Of a stretch of 64,000 nucleotides of DNA, positions 34,371 through 44,096 are shown in pieces. The position numbers were made by a program, and so were the translations under genes. The stretch comes from JAEUKQ01 sp964414755 (GTDB taxonomy: Bacteria; Pseudomonadota; Alphaproteobacteria; JAEUKQ01). The notes below the pieces were generated by a model. The model was not told the origin of the DNA and ran no database searches. It saw nothing but the letters and a program-made list of their open reading frames with translations. The DNA lies in assembly GCA_964414755.1 (NCBI GenBank), contig CAYPXH010000004.1:11302-75301 (forward strand), in the 5' to 3' direction. The first letter of the stretch is position 1. Every line of letters begins with the position of its first letter.

Positions 34371-34844
34371 CTATACTTTTTTACGTAAGCTGTCGAGTAT
34401 TAGAAAAATAACACCAAAACTAATTGTTATATCGGCAACATTAAAAGCTGGCCAAGAAAAATTGCCAATATGGAAATAAACAAAGTCAACAACAGCACCA
34501 AAACGGATACGATCGATAATATTGCCAATTGCGCCGCCAATAATAAAACCTAAGGCAACACCCAACAGCAAATGACTAGCGCGCCACAACCACGCCGTTA
34601 ACCCACCAACGATCAAGGTTGTTAATCCAGCAAGAAGCCAGGATTGGTAAGGATTATCCGATGCAAACATTCCAAAACTAACCCCTTTATTCCATACCAA
34701 TACCAAATCCAGAAAACCAGTAATATTGATATTAAAAGGTGCGTTTGACGATAAAAAAACCTCTAAAATCAATTGCTTGCTGATCTGATCAACAACAATA
34801 ATGGCAAGCGCACATAATAAGCCTTTTTTAAATATGATTGGCAT
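34371..34844 (-). CDS. lspA: Lipoprotein signal peptidase (signal peptidase II)
   Basis: Inner-membrane aspartic peptidase that cleaves prolipoproteins after lipidation. The chosen start gives 157 residues with four membrane helices and the two conserved Asp regions, 'GNIIDRIRFGAVVDF' and 'FNVADITISFGVI'. I start at the ATG at 34844, which overlaps the ileS end by 17 bases, because the first helix then begins directly ('KGLLCALAIIVVDQISKQL'). An ATG at 34862 is an alternative. ileS-lspA order is conserved in many bacteria. Confidence 0.94.
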   Translation of the reverse strand: MPIIFKKGLLCALAIIVVDQISKQLILEVFLSSNAPFNINITGFLDLVLVWNKGVSFGMFASDNPYQSWLLAGLTTLIVGGLTAWLWRASHLLLGVALGFIIGGAIGNIIDRIRFGAVVDFVYFHIGNFSWPAFNVADITISFGVIFLILDSLRKKV

Positions 34845-37689
34845 GGTTTTGTACAACGTCATGACAGCGGGTGCATAGGGTCGGATTTTCTGTAATTGAA
34901 CCAACTTCTGGCAAAATCTGCCAACAACGCTCGCATTTCTGGCCGTTAGCTAACTGCACAACAACTGCAACCTGGGCAACATCCGGTAGCTTAAATGCTT
35001 CGGCAGGCGGTATGTCAAAAATAATATCAGCAGCTGATGTGATCATGATTTCTGCTGTATGTGCCTGATCAAACAACCCTTTTTGTGATTTGTCTAAGTA
35101 AATTAAAGGGTGTGCCTGAAGACTTGAACCAATCTTCTGTTCGGCACGTGCAACTTCAAGTGCACCAGTTACAACACGCCGCACTTGGCGAATAGTTACA
35201 AAATCTGCTGCTAACTTATCATCGCGCCAACTATTTGGAATATCCGGAAATTTTTGTAGATGTACGCTATTTCCATCGCGGTGATATGTTTGCCAGGCTT
35301 CCTCTGCGGTAAAGCATAAAATGGGTGCTAACCAGGCTGTTAGGCATTCGAATACCTCGTGCATTACTGCTTGTGTTGCTAGGCGTTTTTGATGGCCGGC
35401 ATGGTCGCAATAAAGCGAATCCTTACGGACATCAAAATAAAAAGCAGACAAATCCAACGCACAAAACTGGCTTAATTCATTGTACAGACGATGAAAGTCA
35501 AATTCCTGACAGGCCTGTCTAACAGATTTATCAACTTGCCATAAGCGATGCAGAACCCAGCGTTCAAGAACGGGCATTTGATTTGTTGGAATTTTATTAC
35601 GTGGTTCAAAACCATGCAACGCACCTAACAAATAACGCAGTGTATTGCGCAGGCGGCGGTAAGACTCGGCTTGGTGTTTTAAAATTTCTGTGCCAATACG
35701 TAAATCTTCTGTGTAGTCTGATGCAACAACCCAAAGGCGTAATACGTCGGCACCATACTGTTTAATCACATCCGACGGAGCCATCACATTACCTAAAGAT
35801 TTGGACATTTTGCGCCCTTGTTCGTCAAGAACAAAACCGTGTGTCAGAAGTGCTTTGAAAGGAGCAGTGCCGCGTGTACCGCAACTTTCCAGCAACGATG
35901 TATGAAACCAGCCGCGATGTTGATCTGAACCTTCAAGATATAAATCTGCTGGCCATTTCAGGTCTGTTTTTTGGCGTGCTTCAAGGACAAAACTGTGGGT
36001 TGAAGCACTATCAAACCAAACATCGACAGTGTCGGTAACGACATCATAGTCACTTAGTCTGTATTCTGGTTCTAAAAATCGCTGATGATTGCCGTTAAAC
36101 CAGGCGCTTGCACCTTCTTTTTCAAAAGCCGCAGCAATGCGATCAATTACTTTTTGGTCGCGAAGTGGTTCACCACTTTTTTTATGGACAAACAAAGCTA
36201 TTGGTGTTCCCCAGCTGCGTTGGCGCGAAATACACCAATCCGGTCTTTGTTCAATCATCGACTTTAAACGTTGTTTACCTTGAGCTGGAATAAATTTTGT
36301 TTTTTCAATTGCGGTTAACGCTTTTTGCCGCAAGTGATTTTTTTCCATACTGATGAACCACTGCGGTGTTGCTCGGTAAATAAGGGGCGATTTTGACCGC
36401 CAGCTATGCGGATAACTGTGGGTAATTTGTTGTTGAGATACCAGGTGACCAGCCTGTTTTATTGCCTCGATTACCATTTTATCGGCCTCACCGGCTTTAC
36501 CATCTGGCTTTAGAATTCTGGCGCCGGCAAACAAAGGAACATTTGGTGCATAACTGCCATCCTCTAAAATCAGATTTGGCACCTCAAGTTTATTTTTTTT
36601 ACCGATCTCAAAATCCTCTAAACCGTGGGATGGCGCAATATGAACAAGCCCTGTACCTTGTTCGGTTGTCACGTGATGACCTTCAAGCAGTGGGACATCA
36701 TAATCAAAACCCTTACCGTGTAAGGGATGGTGGCATATGCTGCCCTCTAACATCCCTCCCGTTAATTGTTGTAATAAAATATGCTGGGTTATGCCAGCTG
36801 CTTGACAGAAAGAAGCAAGTAAATCATGGGCTATAACATAAACTTCACCCGGTTTTACCAAACATGGTGAAGATGTTTCTTTTACTGCAAGCGCCACGTA
36901 ATTGATATCGGCTCCAAAGGCAATGGCACGGTTAGCTGGTAAAGTCCACGGGGTGGTTGTCCAAATTACGGCATAAGCCGTTTTCCCCTTTAGGGTGGTA
37001 ATGTTGGTTTTTACCACGGGGAAGCGTACATAAACAGCATAAGAAACTTTATCATGATATTCAACCTCGGCGTCAGCTAAAGCTGTTTTCTCAATCACTG
37101 ACCACATGACAGGAATAAAACCCCGATACAAGCCACCATTCATCAAAAACTTACCAATTTCCCGAAAAATTTGCGCTTCGGCTTCGGGGGACATTGTTAA
37201 ATAAGGGCGATCCCAATCACCATTAACACCAAGTCTTTTAAACTCTTGGCGTTGTGTTTCCAACCATTGGATTGCAAATTGCTGGCAGTCTTTACGCAAG
37301 TCGGCAACGGGTACTTTGTCTTTGTCTTTACCCGATTTGCGATATTGCTGTTCAATTTGCCATTCAATCGGCAATCCATGACAATCCCACCCTGGAACAT
37401 AGTTCACGTCTTTTCCAAGCATAAATTGGCTGCGGTTTACCATATCTTTAAGAATCTTATTTAAGGCTGTCCCAATGTGGATATGACCGTTGGCATAAGG
37501 GGGGCCATCGTGCAATAAGAACTGCTCACAACCTTTTCGGGCTTGACGCTGTTGTTTGAAAATATTGCTTTTTTGCCATTTTTCCAGAATTTGTGCCTCT
37601 TTCTCTGCTAAATTGGCACGTAACGGAAAATCGGTTTTTGGTAAAAAAACGGTTGATTTAAAATCCACGGCTATTTTCCCTTCAGACAA
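34828..37689 (-). CDS. ileS: Isoleucyl-tRNA synthetase
   Basis: 953-residue class I synthetase that charges tRNA-Ile. HIGH-type motif is 'HIHIG' (69-73), preceded by 'LLHDGPPYANG'. The editing domain has 'TTPWTLPANRAIAFG' and 'GTGLVHIAPSHGLEDFEIG'. The KMSKS loop is 'GRKMSKSLGNVMAPSDVIK'. The C terminus has a zinc finger, 'CERCWQILPEV' and 'CTRCHDVV' (C-x2-C pairs). Length is typical of the bacterial (type 1) enzyme. It precedes lspA and bamF on the same strand and follows ribF with a 32-base gap, a familiar ribF-ileS-lspA order. Confidence 0.97.
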   Translation of the reverse strand: MSEGKIAVDFKSTVFLPKTDFPLRANLAEKEAQILEKWQKSNIFKQQRQARKGCEQFLLHDGPPYANGHIHIGTALNKILKDMVNRSQFMLGKDVNYVPGWDCHGLPIEWQIEQQYRKSGKDKDKVPVADLRKDCQQFAIQWLETQRQEFKRLGVNGDWDRPYLTMSPEAEAQIFREIGKFLMNGGLYRGFIPVMWSVIEKTALADAEVEYHDKVSYAVYVRFPVVKTNITTLKGKTAYAVIWTTTPWTLPANRAIAFGADINYVALAVKETSSPCLVKPGEVYVIAHDLLASFCQAAGITQHILLQQLTGGMLEGSICHHPLHGKGFDYDVPLLEGHHVTTEQGTGLVHIAPSHGLEDFEIGKKNKLEVPNLILEDGSYAPNVPLFAGARILKPDGKAGEADKMVIEAIKQAGHLVSQQQITHSYPHSWRSKSPLIYRATPQWFISMEKNHLRQKALTAIEKTKFIPAQGKQRLKSMIEQRPDWCISRQRSWGTPIALFVHKKSGEPLRDQKVIDRIAAAFEKEGASAWFNGNHQRFLEPEYRLSDYDVVTDTVDVWFDSASTHSFVLEARQKTDLKWPADLYLEGSDQHRGWFHTSLLESCGTRGTAPFKALLTHGFVLDEQGRKMSKSLGNVMAPSDVIKQYGADVLRLWVVASDYTEDLRIGTEILKHQAESYRRLRNTLRYLLGALHGFEPRNKIPTNQMPVLERWVLHRLWQVDKSVRQACQEFDFHRLYNELSQFCALDLSAFYFDVRKDSLYCDHAGHQKRLATQAVMHEVFECLTAWLAPILCFTAEEAWQTYHRDGNSVHLQKFPDIPNSWRDDKLAADFVTIRQVRRVVTGALEVARAEQKIGSSLQAHPLIYLDKSQKGLFDQAHTAEIMITSAADIIFDIPPAEAFKLPDVAQVAVVVQLANGQKCERCWQILPEVGSITENPTLCTRCHDVVQNHANHI

Positions 37690-37721
37690 CGTTGGTCTTA
37701 AAACTAGAATCCTATAAAAGT

Positions 37722-38672
37722 CTAAGTGCTGTTAATTGTCAATTTTTTCAATATGTTTTGTGCATGCTGGCTGTCTATAAGAATTTGTTGTCGCAATGCA
37801 TCCAAGCCATCAAACTTTTTTTCAGGCCGTATAAATTCTTCAAAATATACATACAGGCGTCGTCCATAAAGGTTATTATCATAATTAAAAAGATGGACTT
37901 CTAGAATGGGTTTTTCACCCTGAAAAGTTGGTCTTATACCCAAATTCGCAACGCCCAGCCATAAAGGCTGCTTGCATGTATCAATCGCAACACGAACCGC
38001 ATAAGAACCATAGGGCGGTAATAAAGTATTCGTATCGATGGCAATATTTGCTGTTGGAAACCCTAGTTGACGGGCTAATTGTTTGCCTTTTTGGACACGG
38101 CCAGTAATATACCAAGGATGTCCAAGAATGGTGCGCAGATTTAATAGCTGGGCTTGCTGTAGATATTGTCTCGCAACAGTTGATGAAATATGAGCGGTTG
38201 TTTTGGCAGAAATTGCTTGCACAATACTGGTTTTAAAATATTCGCTATATTGCTGTAATAAGGCTAAATTTCCTTGGCGTTGATAACCAAAGCAAAAATC
38301 ATGACCAATAACCAAATGGGCTATTTTTAACTGGCGTATCAGAATATTTTTAATAAATTCTGTAGCTGTCTGATAGACGAGCTGCTGGTTAAAACGATGT
38401 ATATATAAAAATTCGATGCCATAACTGGCTATAAGCTCGGCTTTACTGCGCCAGCTGGTTAATTGGAAAGGCTGGGTTGTCGGATTAAAAAAGCGTTTGG
38501 GATGTGGTGTAAAGGTTAATATTCCTGACGGTTTTTTCAGATGGAGTGCGATTTCCTGTACCTTGCTTACAATAGCCTGATGACCAAGATGCAGCCCATC
38601 AAAATTGCCAATAGCAATAACCGCATGTTGTTGTTTAGGCAAGAAACCGGTTGATAAACGAATTACCTGCAT
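37722..38672 (-). CDS. ribF: Bifunctional riboflavin kinase/FAD synthetase RibF
   Basis: 316 residues that convert riboflavin to FMN and FMN to FAD. The N-terminal nucleotidyltransferase has 'AIGNFDGLHLGHQAIV' (GNFDGxHxGH), 'LTFTPHPKRFF' and 'VIGHDFCFGYQRQGNL'. The C-terminal riboflavin kinase has 'GRVQKGKQLARQLGFPTANI' and 'YVYFEEFIRPEKKF'. Length is as expected (about 310). It is upstream of ileS on the same strand. Confidence 0.96.
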   Translation of the reverse strand: MQVIRLSTGFLPKQQHAVIAIGNFDGLHLGHQAIVSKVQEIALHLKKPSGILTFTPHPKRFFNPTTQPFQLTSWRSKAELIASYGIEFLYIHRFNQQLVYQTATEFIKNILIRQLKIAHLVIGHDFCFGYQRQGNLALLQQYSEYFKTSIVQAISAKTTAHISSTVARQYLQQAQLLNLRTILGHPWYITGRVQKGKQLARQLGFPTANIAIDTNTLLPPYGSYAVRVAIDTCKQPLWLGVANLGIRPTFQGEKPILEVHLFNYDNNLYGRRLYVYFEEFIRPEKKFDGLDALRQQILIDSQHAQNILKKLTINST

Positions 38673-38696
38673 ACAGGCATCAATCTCACAAATAAC

Positions 38697-39137
38697 CTAT
38701 GTTGTTGACTGACGTTTAGGAACCATTAGCTCGGCTTCACCGCTAATCACAAGGGTGTTGCCAACCCAACAGGTTGTTTCAAAAACCACCCGTGCTTTAG
38801 TATAATCGACGGTTTTTACCTTTACCTTGGCGGTGACATGATCACCTATTTTAACCGGCGCTTTGAACTGAAGATTTTGGCTTAAATAAATGCTGCCCGG
38901 ACCCGGCATTTTCATTCCAAAAACAGCAGAAATAAAGCTAGCCGACAGTAAGCCGTGCGCAATCCGCTGTTTAAAACGAGTGTTTTGTGCATAGTTGTCA
39001 TCAAGGTGCACGGGATTTTTATCACCGGAAACTTCACTAAAAGCAAAGATATCTTGATTTGTTACCTGTTTTGTCAGGCTTGCCTCCATATCTGGATGCA
39101 TTTGATCGATATAATATGGCTGTATTGATTGATTCAT
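38697..39137 (-). CDS. MaoC-like (R)-specific enoyl-CoA hydratase
   Basis: 146-residue single hot-dog-domain protein with the hydratase-2 motif 'FSEVSGDKNPVHLDDNYA' (Asp and His catalytic) and 'RIAHGLLSASFISAVFG'. Relatives (PhaJ and MaoC) hydrate 2-enoyl-CoA to (R)-3-hydroxyacyl-CoA, linking fatty acid oxidation with polyhydroxyalkanoate synthesis. I start at the ATG at 39137 because the frame further upstream overlaps recR. It stands between recR and ribF on one strand. No PHA synthase gene is in the window, so the PHA link is only an inference. Confidence 0.9.
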   Translation of the reverse strand: MNQSIQPYYIDQMHPDMEASLTKQVTNQDIFAFSEVSGDKNPVHLDDNYAQNTRFKQRIAHGLLSASFISAVFGMKMPGPGSIYLSQNLQFKAPVKIGDHVTAKVKVKTVDYTKARVVFETTCWVGNTLVISGEAELMVPKRQSTT

Positions 39138-39159
39138 GATTTTTATTCCTGAATGAGTA

Positions 39160-39768
39160 CTAGGGTAGAGTCTGTTTAAAAGGAAGACGTGCTTGAAGTG
39201 CCAGTGATATTGTTGTTTCATCAAGATAATCAAGTGACCCACCCACTGGTAAACCATAGGCAAGTCTGGTTACACGAATGGGGTATTGCTCGAGAAGTTC
39301 TGTTATATAATATGCTGTTGTTTGGCCGTTAACAGTTGCAGATGTTGCCAAAATAACCTCTTGAAACTGTTCGCGTGTAACACGTCCCATTAAGCTTGTG
39401 ATATTCAGCTGTTCTGGGCCAATACCATCGATTGCTGATAATACCCCACCTAATATATGGTAAACGCCCCGGAAATTTTGTGTTCGCTCCATTGCCCAAA
39501 GATCTGATACTTCTTCAACAAGGCATAAACTTGTCTTGTCGCGTTTGGCATCGCTGCAAATAGAGCAAGGATCAATACTATCAAGATTGTGGCAAAGCGA
39601 ACAGGTTTTTACCTTTGTTTGCGCTTCTTGTAAAACCGTAACAAGTTGCGGCAACAGAGTTTGCCTTTTTTTCAACAAGTGTAAAGCCATGCGTTTTGCC
39701 GACCTTGGCCCTACACCAGGCAGTTTACCCAGTAATTGTAGTAATTGTGAAATTTCCTGACCGAACAT
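39160..39768 (-). CDS. recR: Recombination mediator RecR
   Basis: 202-residue protein that with RecO and RecF helps RecA displace SSB. It has an N-terminal HhH region ('LLGKLPGVGPRSAKRMALHL'), a zinc finger 'CSLCHNLDSIDPCSICSD' (C-x2-C pairs) and a TOPRIM domain ('CLVEEVSDLWAMERTQNFRG'). Length matches the family (about 200). Lies six bases after ybaB in the dnaX-ybaB-recR arrangement found widely in bacteria. Confidence 0.97.
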   Translation of the reverse strand: MFGQEISQLLQLLGKLPGVGPRSAKRMALHLLKKRQTLLPQLVTVLQEAQTKVKTCSLCHNLDSIDPCSICSDAKRDKTSLCLVEEVSDLWAMERTQNFRGVYHILGGVLSAIDGIGPEQLNITSLMGRVTREQFQEVILATSATVNGQTTAYYITELLEQYPIRVTRLAYGLPVGGSLDYLDETTISLALQARLPFKQTLP

Positions 39769-39774
39769 AATACA

Positions 39775-40101
39775 CTAAAAAGGCATTTTAAAGCCAGGGG
39801 GCAGTTGAAGTCCACCTGTTATTTTTGACATTTCCTGAGACACATGTTGTTCAACTTTGTTTTTTGCATCATTACAGGCGGCGCATATTAAATCTTCAAC
39901 AATTTCTTTTTCTTCCTGCTTAAAAAGGGAAGGGTCTAATTTAACCTGCCTAATCATTCCTTTACCTGTCATGGTTACATTAACTAATCCGCCACCGGAA
40001 GAGCCGGTTATTTCAACACGTTCAAGTTGATTTTGCATATCTTGCATGCGCTGTTGCATCATTTGCGCCTGCTTCATCATTGTGCCAATATTGTTTTTCA
40101 T
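39775..40101 (-). CDS. ybaB: YbaB/EbfC nucleoid-associated protein
   Basis: 108-residue tweezer-shaped dimeric DNA-binding protein of the YbaB family. The signature 'MKQAQMMQQRMQDMQNQLER' (Met/Gln-rich helix) and 'VTMTGKGMIRQVKLDPSL' are typical, as is the C-terminal 'GGLQLPPGFKMPF'. The start codon overlaps the dnaX stop by four bases, indicating coupled translation. Its cellular role is not settled in any bacterium. Confidence 0.95.
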   Translation of the reverse strand: MKNNIGTMMKQAQMMQQRMQDMQNQLERVEITGSSGGGLVNVTMTGKGMIRQVKLDPSLFKQEEKEIVEDLICAACNDAKNKVEQHVSQEMSKITGGLQLPPGFKMPF

Positions 40102-41918
40102 TCGCTTATCTCCTCGGTGTTGGTTCCCATATCTATCTTATCATTAATGACAGGTAAAGAATTATTATCTTTTTCTTTGGGACGGATATTTTCAATCTTA
40201 CTTCCTGGAAAATGTTTTAAGACCTGTTGCACAACAGCATTTTTAACTGCCATATCGCGCTGCTGTTGCAATTGTTGTTGGCGTTGTTCGGCGATTGTCA
40301 AACCGGGCTGTGTCTGATCATTATTAATAATAATTTCCCAAGATTTGCCGGTTATTTCTTGCAGAAATTGACTTAACCGCGTAGATAAGTTGGTAGGCGC
40401 AGCGCTGGTTGGCTGGTATTCGATTACACCTGGCGTAAAGCGTATCAAGCGTACATTTTGTATCAAATGTGCATGCAAACCCACCTGGCGGTGTTCATCC
40501 AACAATAATAAAAGGTCTTCAAGGCTTTTGGGCATAGAAACCTGAAGCGGTTTTTGATCTGTCGACGAAGGTTTTGGAACAAAATCAGGTTTTTGTTCTT
40601 GTGGAACAACGGTTTTAGGTCGGTTAAAAGCTTGTGGTTCGGGCGTTGTTTGTTGCACATCGCTTTTTAAGGGGGCAGAAAAGGCTTTGGTACTATGGTT
40701 TGGTGCTGTGATTTCTTTTCCAACAAAGGGTTGAGGCATTAGGCTAGGCGGCACTTTCCCCTGATTGACCAACAAACTGCTAATTTCACCTGGGCTGGGT
40801 AACGCCAGATAACAGCCAACACGAATAAACAGCATTTGAGCCGTCTGTAAAGGGGCAAAAGCTGTTTGTACCTCACCCAACCCCTTAAGAAACATCTGCC
40901 AAATAATATTAAGGCGATCAGCGCTGATTTGGTTTAGTGTTTCATCATTCAGGTTGGATAAAAAAGACCAAATTTGTGATACAGGTGCTTTAACACCAAT
41001 CTGCCGCAATGTAAGCTGTTGGGTTAATCGCAATAAATCTTGAATAATCAGTGCCGGGTCAGCGCCACTTTGATATAGATGTTCCAACCCATCAAGAGCA
41101 TCGTGCATTTTACCCTGGATTAAGTGCTTAAATAACGTCAATATATCTTGGTTTTGGGTTTGTCCAAGCATATCTGATATTATGGATGCGTGTACTGTTC
41201 CATCAGCCATAACAATAGCCTGGTCAAGCAGCGATAAACCATCGCGTACAGATCCATCGGCAGCTTCAGCCAACATGAGGGCAGCCGGCAGTTCAAGGGT
41301 TATTTGTTCACGCCTGGCGATATCAATTAGATGCTGGGACAACAATTCCACATCAACACGTCGTAAATCAAATCTTTGACACCGTGACAGAACTGTTATT
41401 GGAACCTTGCGAATTTCAGTTGTTGCAAAAATAAATTTTACATGTGGAGGAGGTTCTTCAAGAGTTTTTAACAGCGCATTAAAAGCGCTGGTTGATAGCA
41501 TATGAACTTCGTCGATAATGTATACTTTATAGCGCGCTGACACAGGCATATATTTAACGCTGTCGATAATTTCGCGCATATCACTAACGCCGGTACGGCT
41601 GGCTGCATCGATTTCAAGAACATCAACATGCCGGTCTTGATCAATCATGCTACAATGGGTACAGACACCACAAGGTTCAACGGTCATTGCCCCGGAGCCG
41701 TTCGGCCCAATACAATTTAAACTGCGTGCGATAATGCGGGCGGTGGTTGTTTTACCGACACCGCGTACACCCGTTAACATAAAGGCATGTGCAATCCGGC
41801 CACTGGCAAATGCATTAGTTAAAATACGTACCAATGTTTCCTGTCCTATGACGTCTTTCAGAACAGTTGGGCGATATTTACGTGCCAGAACGCGGTAGCT
41901 TTGGTTCATTTTTTTCAC
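40098..41918 (-). CDS. dnaX: DNA polymerase III subunits gamma/tau
   Basis: 606-residue clamp-loader ATPase. AAA+ domain with 'VLARKYRPTVLKDVIGQETL', Walker A 'GVRGVGKTTTARIIARSLNC', a zinc module ('CGVCTHCSM'), Walker B 'YIIDEVHMLS' and 'LEEPPPHVKFIFATTEIRK'. The C-terminal third is Pro/Gln-rich then a tau-type domain. I looked for the A-AAA-AAG slippage site used for gamma in E. coli and did not see it. It is downstream of the SRP RNA and upstream of ybaB and recR. Confidence 0.96.
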   Translation of the reverse strand: MKKMNQSYRVLARKYRPTVLKDVIGQETLVRILTNAFASGRIAHAFMLTGVRGVGKTTTARIIARSLNCIGPNGSGAMTVEPCGVCTHCSMIDQDRHVDVLEIDAASRTGVSDMREIIDSVKYMPVSARYKVYIIDEVHMLSTSAFNALLKTLEEPPPHVKFIFATTEIRKVPITVLSRCQRFDLRRVDVELLSQHLIDIARREQITLELPAALMLAEAADGSVRDGLSLLDQAIVMADGTVHASIISDMLGQTQNQDILTLFKHLIQGKMHDALDGLEHLYQSGADPALIIQDLLRLTQQLTLRQIGVKAPVSQIWSFLSNLNDETLNQISADRLNIIWQMFLKGLGEVQTAFAPLQTAQMLFIRVGCYLALPSPGEISSLLVNQGKVPPSLMPQPFVGKEITAPNHSTKAFSAPLKSDVQQTTPEPQAFNRPKTVVPQEQKPDFVPKPSSTDQKPLQVSMPKSLEDLLLLLDEHRQVGLHAHLIQNVRLIRFTPGVIEYQPTSAAPTNLSTRLSQFLQEITGKSWEIIINNDQTQPGLTIAEQRQQQLQQQRDMAVKNAVVQQVLKHFPGSKIENIRPKEKDNNSLPVINDKIDMGTNTEEISE

Positions 41919-42090
41919 TTTTAGGAAGGCTATTTCAGTCTTTTGCCTAGAAACATAACTGTCCTATACCAGAAAATGTCAAGCTATTTTGTTTGATGAA
42001 CAATACAGGCAATCATACATACTGTTAACAAAAACTTTAACGAATGATGGGGATGTCATGGTTTCATAAACGCCACAACATGATTGGTGG

Positions 42091-42189
42091 TGGAGACCGG
42101 CCAATGACCCAGAAAGGTAATCGTTACGGCTGCTTCCTTCCGGACCTGGCCGGGTTAGCGCACCATCTGTCCATTGTCGATCTCCGGCA
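42091..42189 (-). ncRNA. ffs: Signal recognition particle RNA (small, 4.5S type)
   Basis: On the minus strand a ~100-base hairpin with the universally conserved apical segment 'GTCCGGAAGGAAGCAGCC'. The ends pair (GGAGA near 42184 with TCTCC near 42092; CAATG with CATTG inside). It binds Ffh and targets nascent membrane proteins. Its position upstream of dnaX is usual. The ends are set from the pairing and could shift by a few bases. Confidence 0.93.
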
Positions 42190-42375
42190 GTAAATATAAC
42201 ATCATATATTAAAAGGGAAAGGGGATAAATATATCTACCCCCTTAATTTAATGAAAAAGATGAACCATTTGAACCAATAATCCGTTAATGTAGTGACAAA
42301 ATTTATTTTTAAAAATAATAAAAGTTCATTTTGGTAATCAGGTATAGAAGACATATAAACATATAAGGATATAGG

Positions 42376-43275
42376 ATGAAACTAAAAAAAACAGGCAATT
42401 CTGGCAAGAAACCAAGCAAAAATAATGATAAATCCTTGGCGACAGAACCAACTTATGTAACGGGCAATAGCGAGGTACTTGCTTTCCAAGATTTCGATTT
42501 TTTGGCGCGGGAAGATTTGCGATCTGTACGGTTGGGACTTGAATATTTAAAGGCCGATACGCTTTTAAAAGAATGGAATGTCAATTCAACAATCGTGGTT
42601 TTTGGTAGTGCGCGTATTCCGTCGCCCGAGGGCGCAGCTGAGGCTTTAAAAACATTTCAAACGAGTAAAGGTGCTCAAAATAAAGAACAACATCAAACAG
42701 CCGCACGGAAACTGTTGGCACAGATAGAGATGTATCAACAAGCAAGGGCTTTTGCATATTTAATCTCGCAAGAAAGCAAAAAGCGTTTTGAATGTACACA
42801 TATATGTCGTGATTTTGTTATTTGTACTGGTGGTGGACCAGGCGTTATGGAGGCCGCTAATCGTGGTGCAACCGAGGCTAAAAGCCCAAGTATTGGGTTT
42901 AATATTATTCTGCCCCATGAGCAGCATCATAATCCTTATCTAACGCCTAGCCTGAATTTTCGTTTTCATTATTTCGCCTTGCGCAAAATGCACTTTATGC
43001 TGCGTGCAAGGGCTTTGGTATTTTTCCCGGGCGGCTTTGGAACGCTCGATGAACTATTTGAAGCTCTAACCCTACTGCAAACAGGCAAGGTAAAACCCAT
43101 GCCTGTTATTTTATTTCATCAAGAATTTTGGGATAAATTAATTAATTTCGACTTTTTGGTAAAGCAGGGAATGATTTCAGCAGAAGATTTGAAATTAATT
43201 CAGTTTGTTGAAAAACCCGAACATGCTTGGGAGATTATCACCCGTTTTTATGACCAGCCAGTCAATAACCAATAA
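42376..43275 (+). CDS. LOG-family protein (putative nucleoside monophosphate phosphoribohydrolase)
   Basis: 299 residues with the lysine-decarboxylase-like/LOG fold: 'VVFGSARIPSPE' at the start of the Rossmann-like core, 'VICTGGGPGVMEAANRGA' and the hallmark 'PGGFGTLDELFEALTLLQ'. Plant LOG enzymes release cytokinin bases from their monophosphates; bacterial members (PpnN-type) hydrolyse nucleotides. This longer form has an extra N-terminal ~70 residues with a Lys-rich lead, common in Alphaproteobacteria. AAGGATATAGG precedes the ATG. Lies alone between the SRP RNA and tRNA-Ala. Confidence 0.88.
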   Translation: MKLKKTGNSGKKPSKNNDKSLATEPTYVTGNSEVLAFQDFDFLAREDLRSVRLGLEYLKADTLLKEWNVNSTIVVFGSARIPSPEGAAEALKTFQTSKGAQNKEQHQTAARKLLAQIEMYQQARAFAYLISQESKKRFECTHICRDFVICTGGGPGVMEAANRGATEAKSPSIGFNIILPHEQHHNPYLTPSLNFRFHYFALRKMHFMLRARALVFFPGGFGTLDELFEALTLLQTGKVKPMPVILFHQEFWDKLINFDFLVKQGMISAEDLKLIQFVEKPEHAWEIITRFYDQPVNNQ

Positions 43276-43393
43276 GAAAATATTATAAGTTCTAAAAAAT
43301 AGGGGGATTAATTTTGTTTTTTAAAAAGGCGCGCCCAAGGCACGCTACATCAGGAGTAAAAGTCAACCGATTAGTAAAAATCGGCCTATAATT

Positions 43394-43469
<76 letters not shown>

Positions 43470-43549
43470 ACATCAACGTATCTACTTTTAAAGGAAAGCA
43501 ACCCGTAAATGCAACAAAAAAATTGTTTCAACAACAATTTTCAAATTTT

Positions 43550-43912
43550 TTATTGTTGCTCTTCTTCCTCTTCAACATTGTCTATAACATCACCCATATC
43601 ATCTTCTTCACCAAGATCAGATGTATCCTCAATTAATTCATCATCTTTGGTATCTTCGTCAAGATTAGGTAATGCTATATCGCTATCATCGGGTAGAAAT
43701 TCAGGCACTTCCTGCACATTTTCTACTTTTTTGTTCGCTTTTGCTGAAGAACCGCGTCCTTTCTTCGAGCGCAGATTGGCTTCTGGGTCATGAAGCGTTC
43801 CACATTTAGGGCACGTGCTGGGTTGTTGGTTTAAATCATAAAAATACGCACCACAACTAAGACAAAGCCTTTTAATGCCCCAACTTTCTTTTGCCAAGAC
43901 GATTAACTCCAT
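43550..43912 (-). CDS. TIGR02300 'FYDLN' acidic zinc-ribbon protein
   Basis: 120-residue protein of the family named for its 'FYDLN' motif. The N terminus has 'ELIVLAKESWGIKRLCLSCG' with a zinc ribbon of two C-x2-C pairs ('CLSC' and 'CPKC'). The second half is strongly acidic, ending in a run of Glu and Gln. The family is restricted largely to Alphaproteobacteria and has no known function; the ribbon plus acidic tail suggests a protein- or nucleic-acid-binding role, but that is inference. I start at the ATG at 43912 because 'MELIVLAKESWGIKR' is the family start. It sits 80 bases from the tRNA-Ala gene. Confidence 0.9.
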   Translation of the reverse strand: MELIVLAKESWGIKRLCLSCGAYFYDLNQQPSTCPKCGTLHDPEANLRSKKGRGSSAKANKKVENVQEVPEFLPDDSDIALPNLDEDTKDDELIEDTSDLGEEDDMGDVIDNVEEEEEQQ

Positions 43913-44096
43913 GTTGCATAGTATTATTAAACGAAAGGGAATTGCCATTTTCTAATCTTTTTGTCAAAAGATAAATGCAATTGAAAGCAAAAATTATTTA
44001 CTAAAATACAAAATAAGCCTGTGACCGTCAGCCGGTAATCATTAGTAACCAACAGAAAACAGGCCTATTCCATTTTACAAGGGTATTTAAAAATTG

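Noticed and set aside
43340..43375. CCGATT/AATCGG hairpin downstream of tRNA-Ala
   Set aside because: Weak six-base stem and only a patchy T-stretch; could be a terminator but the support is too thin.
43509..43793. Serine-rich frame antisense to the acidic FYDLN protein
   Set aside because: The run of Ser codons mirrors the Glu/Asp-rich tail of the real gene.
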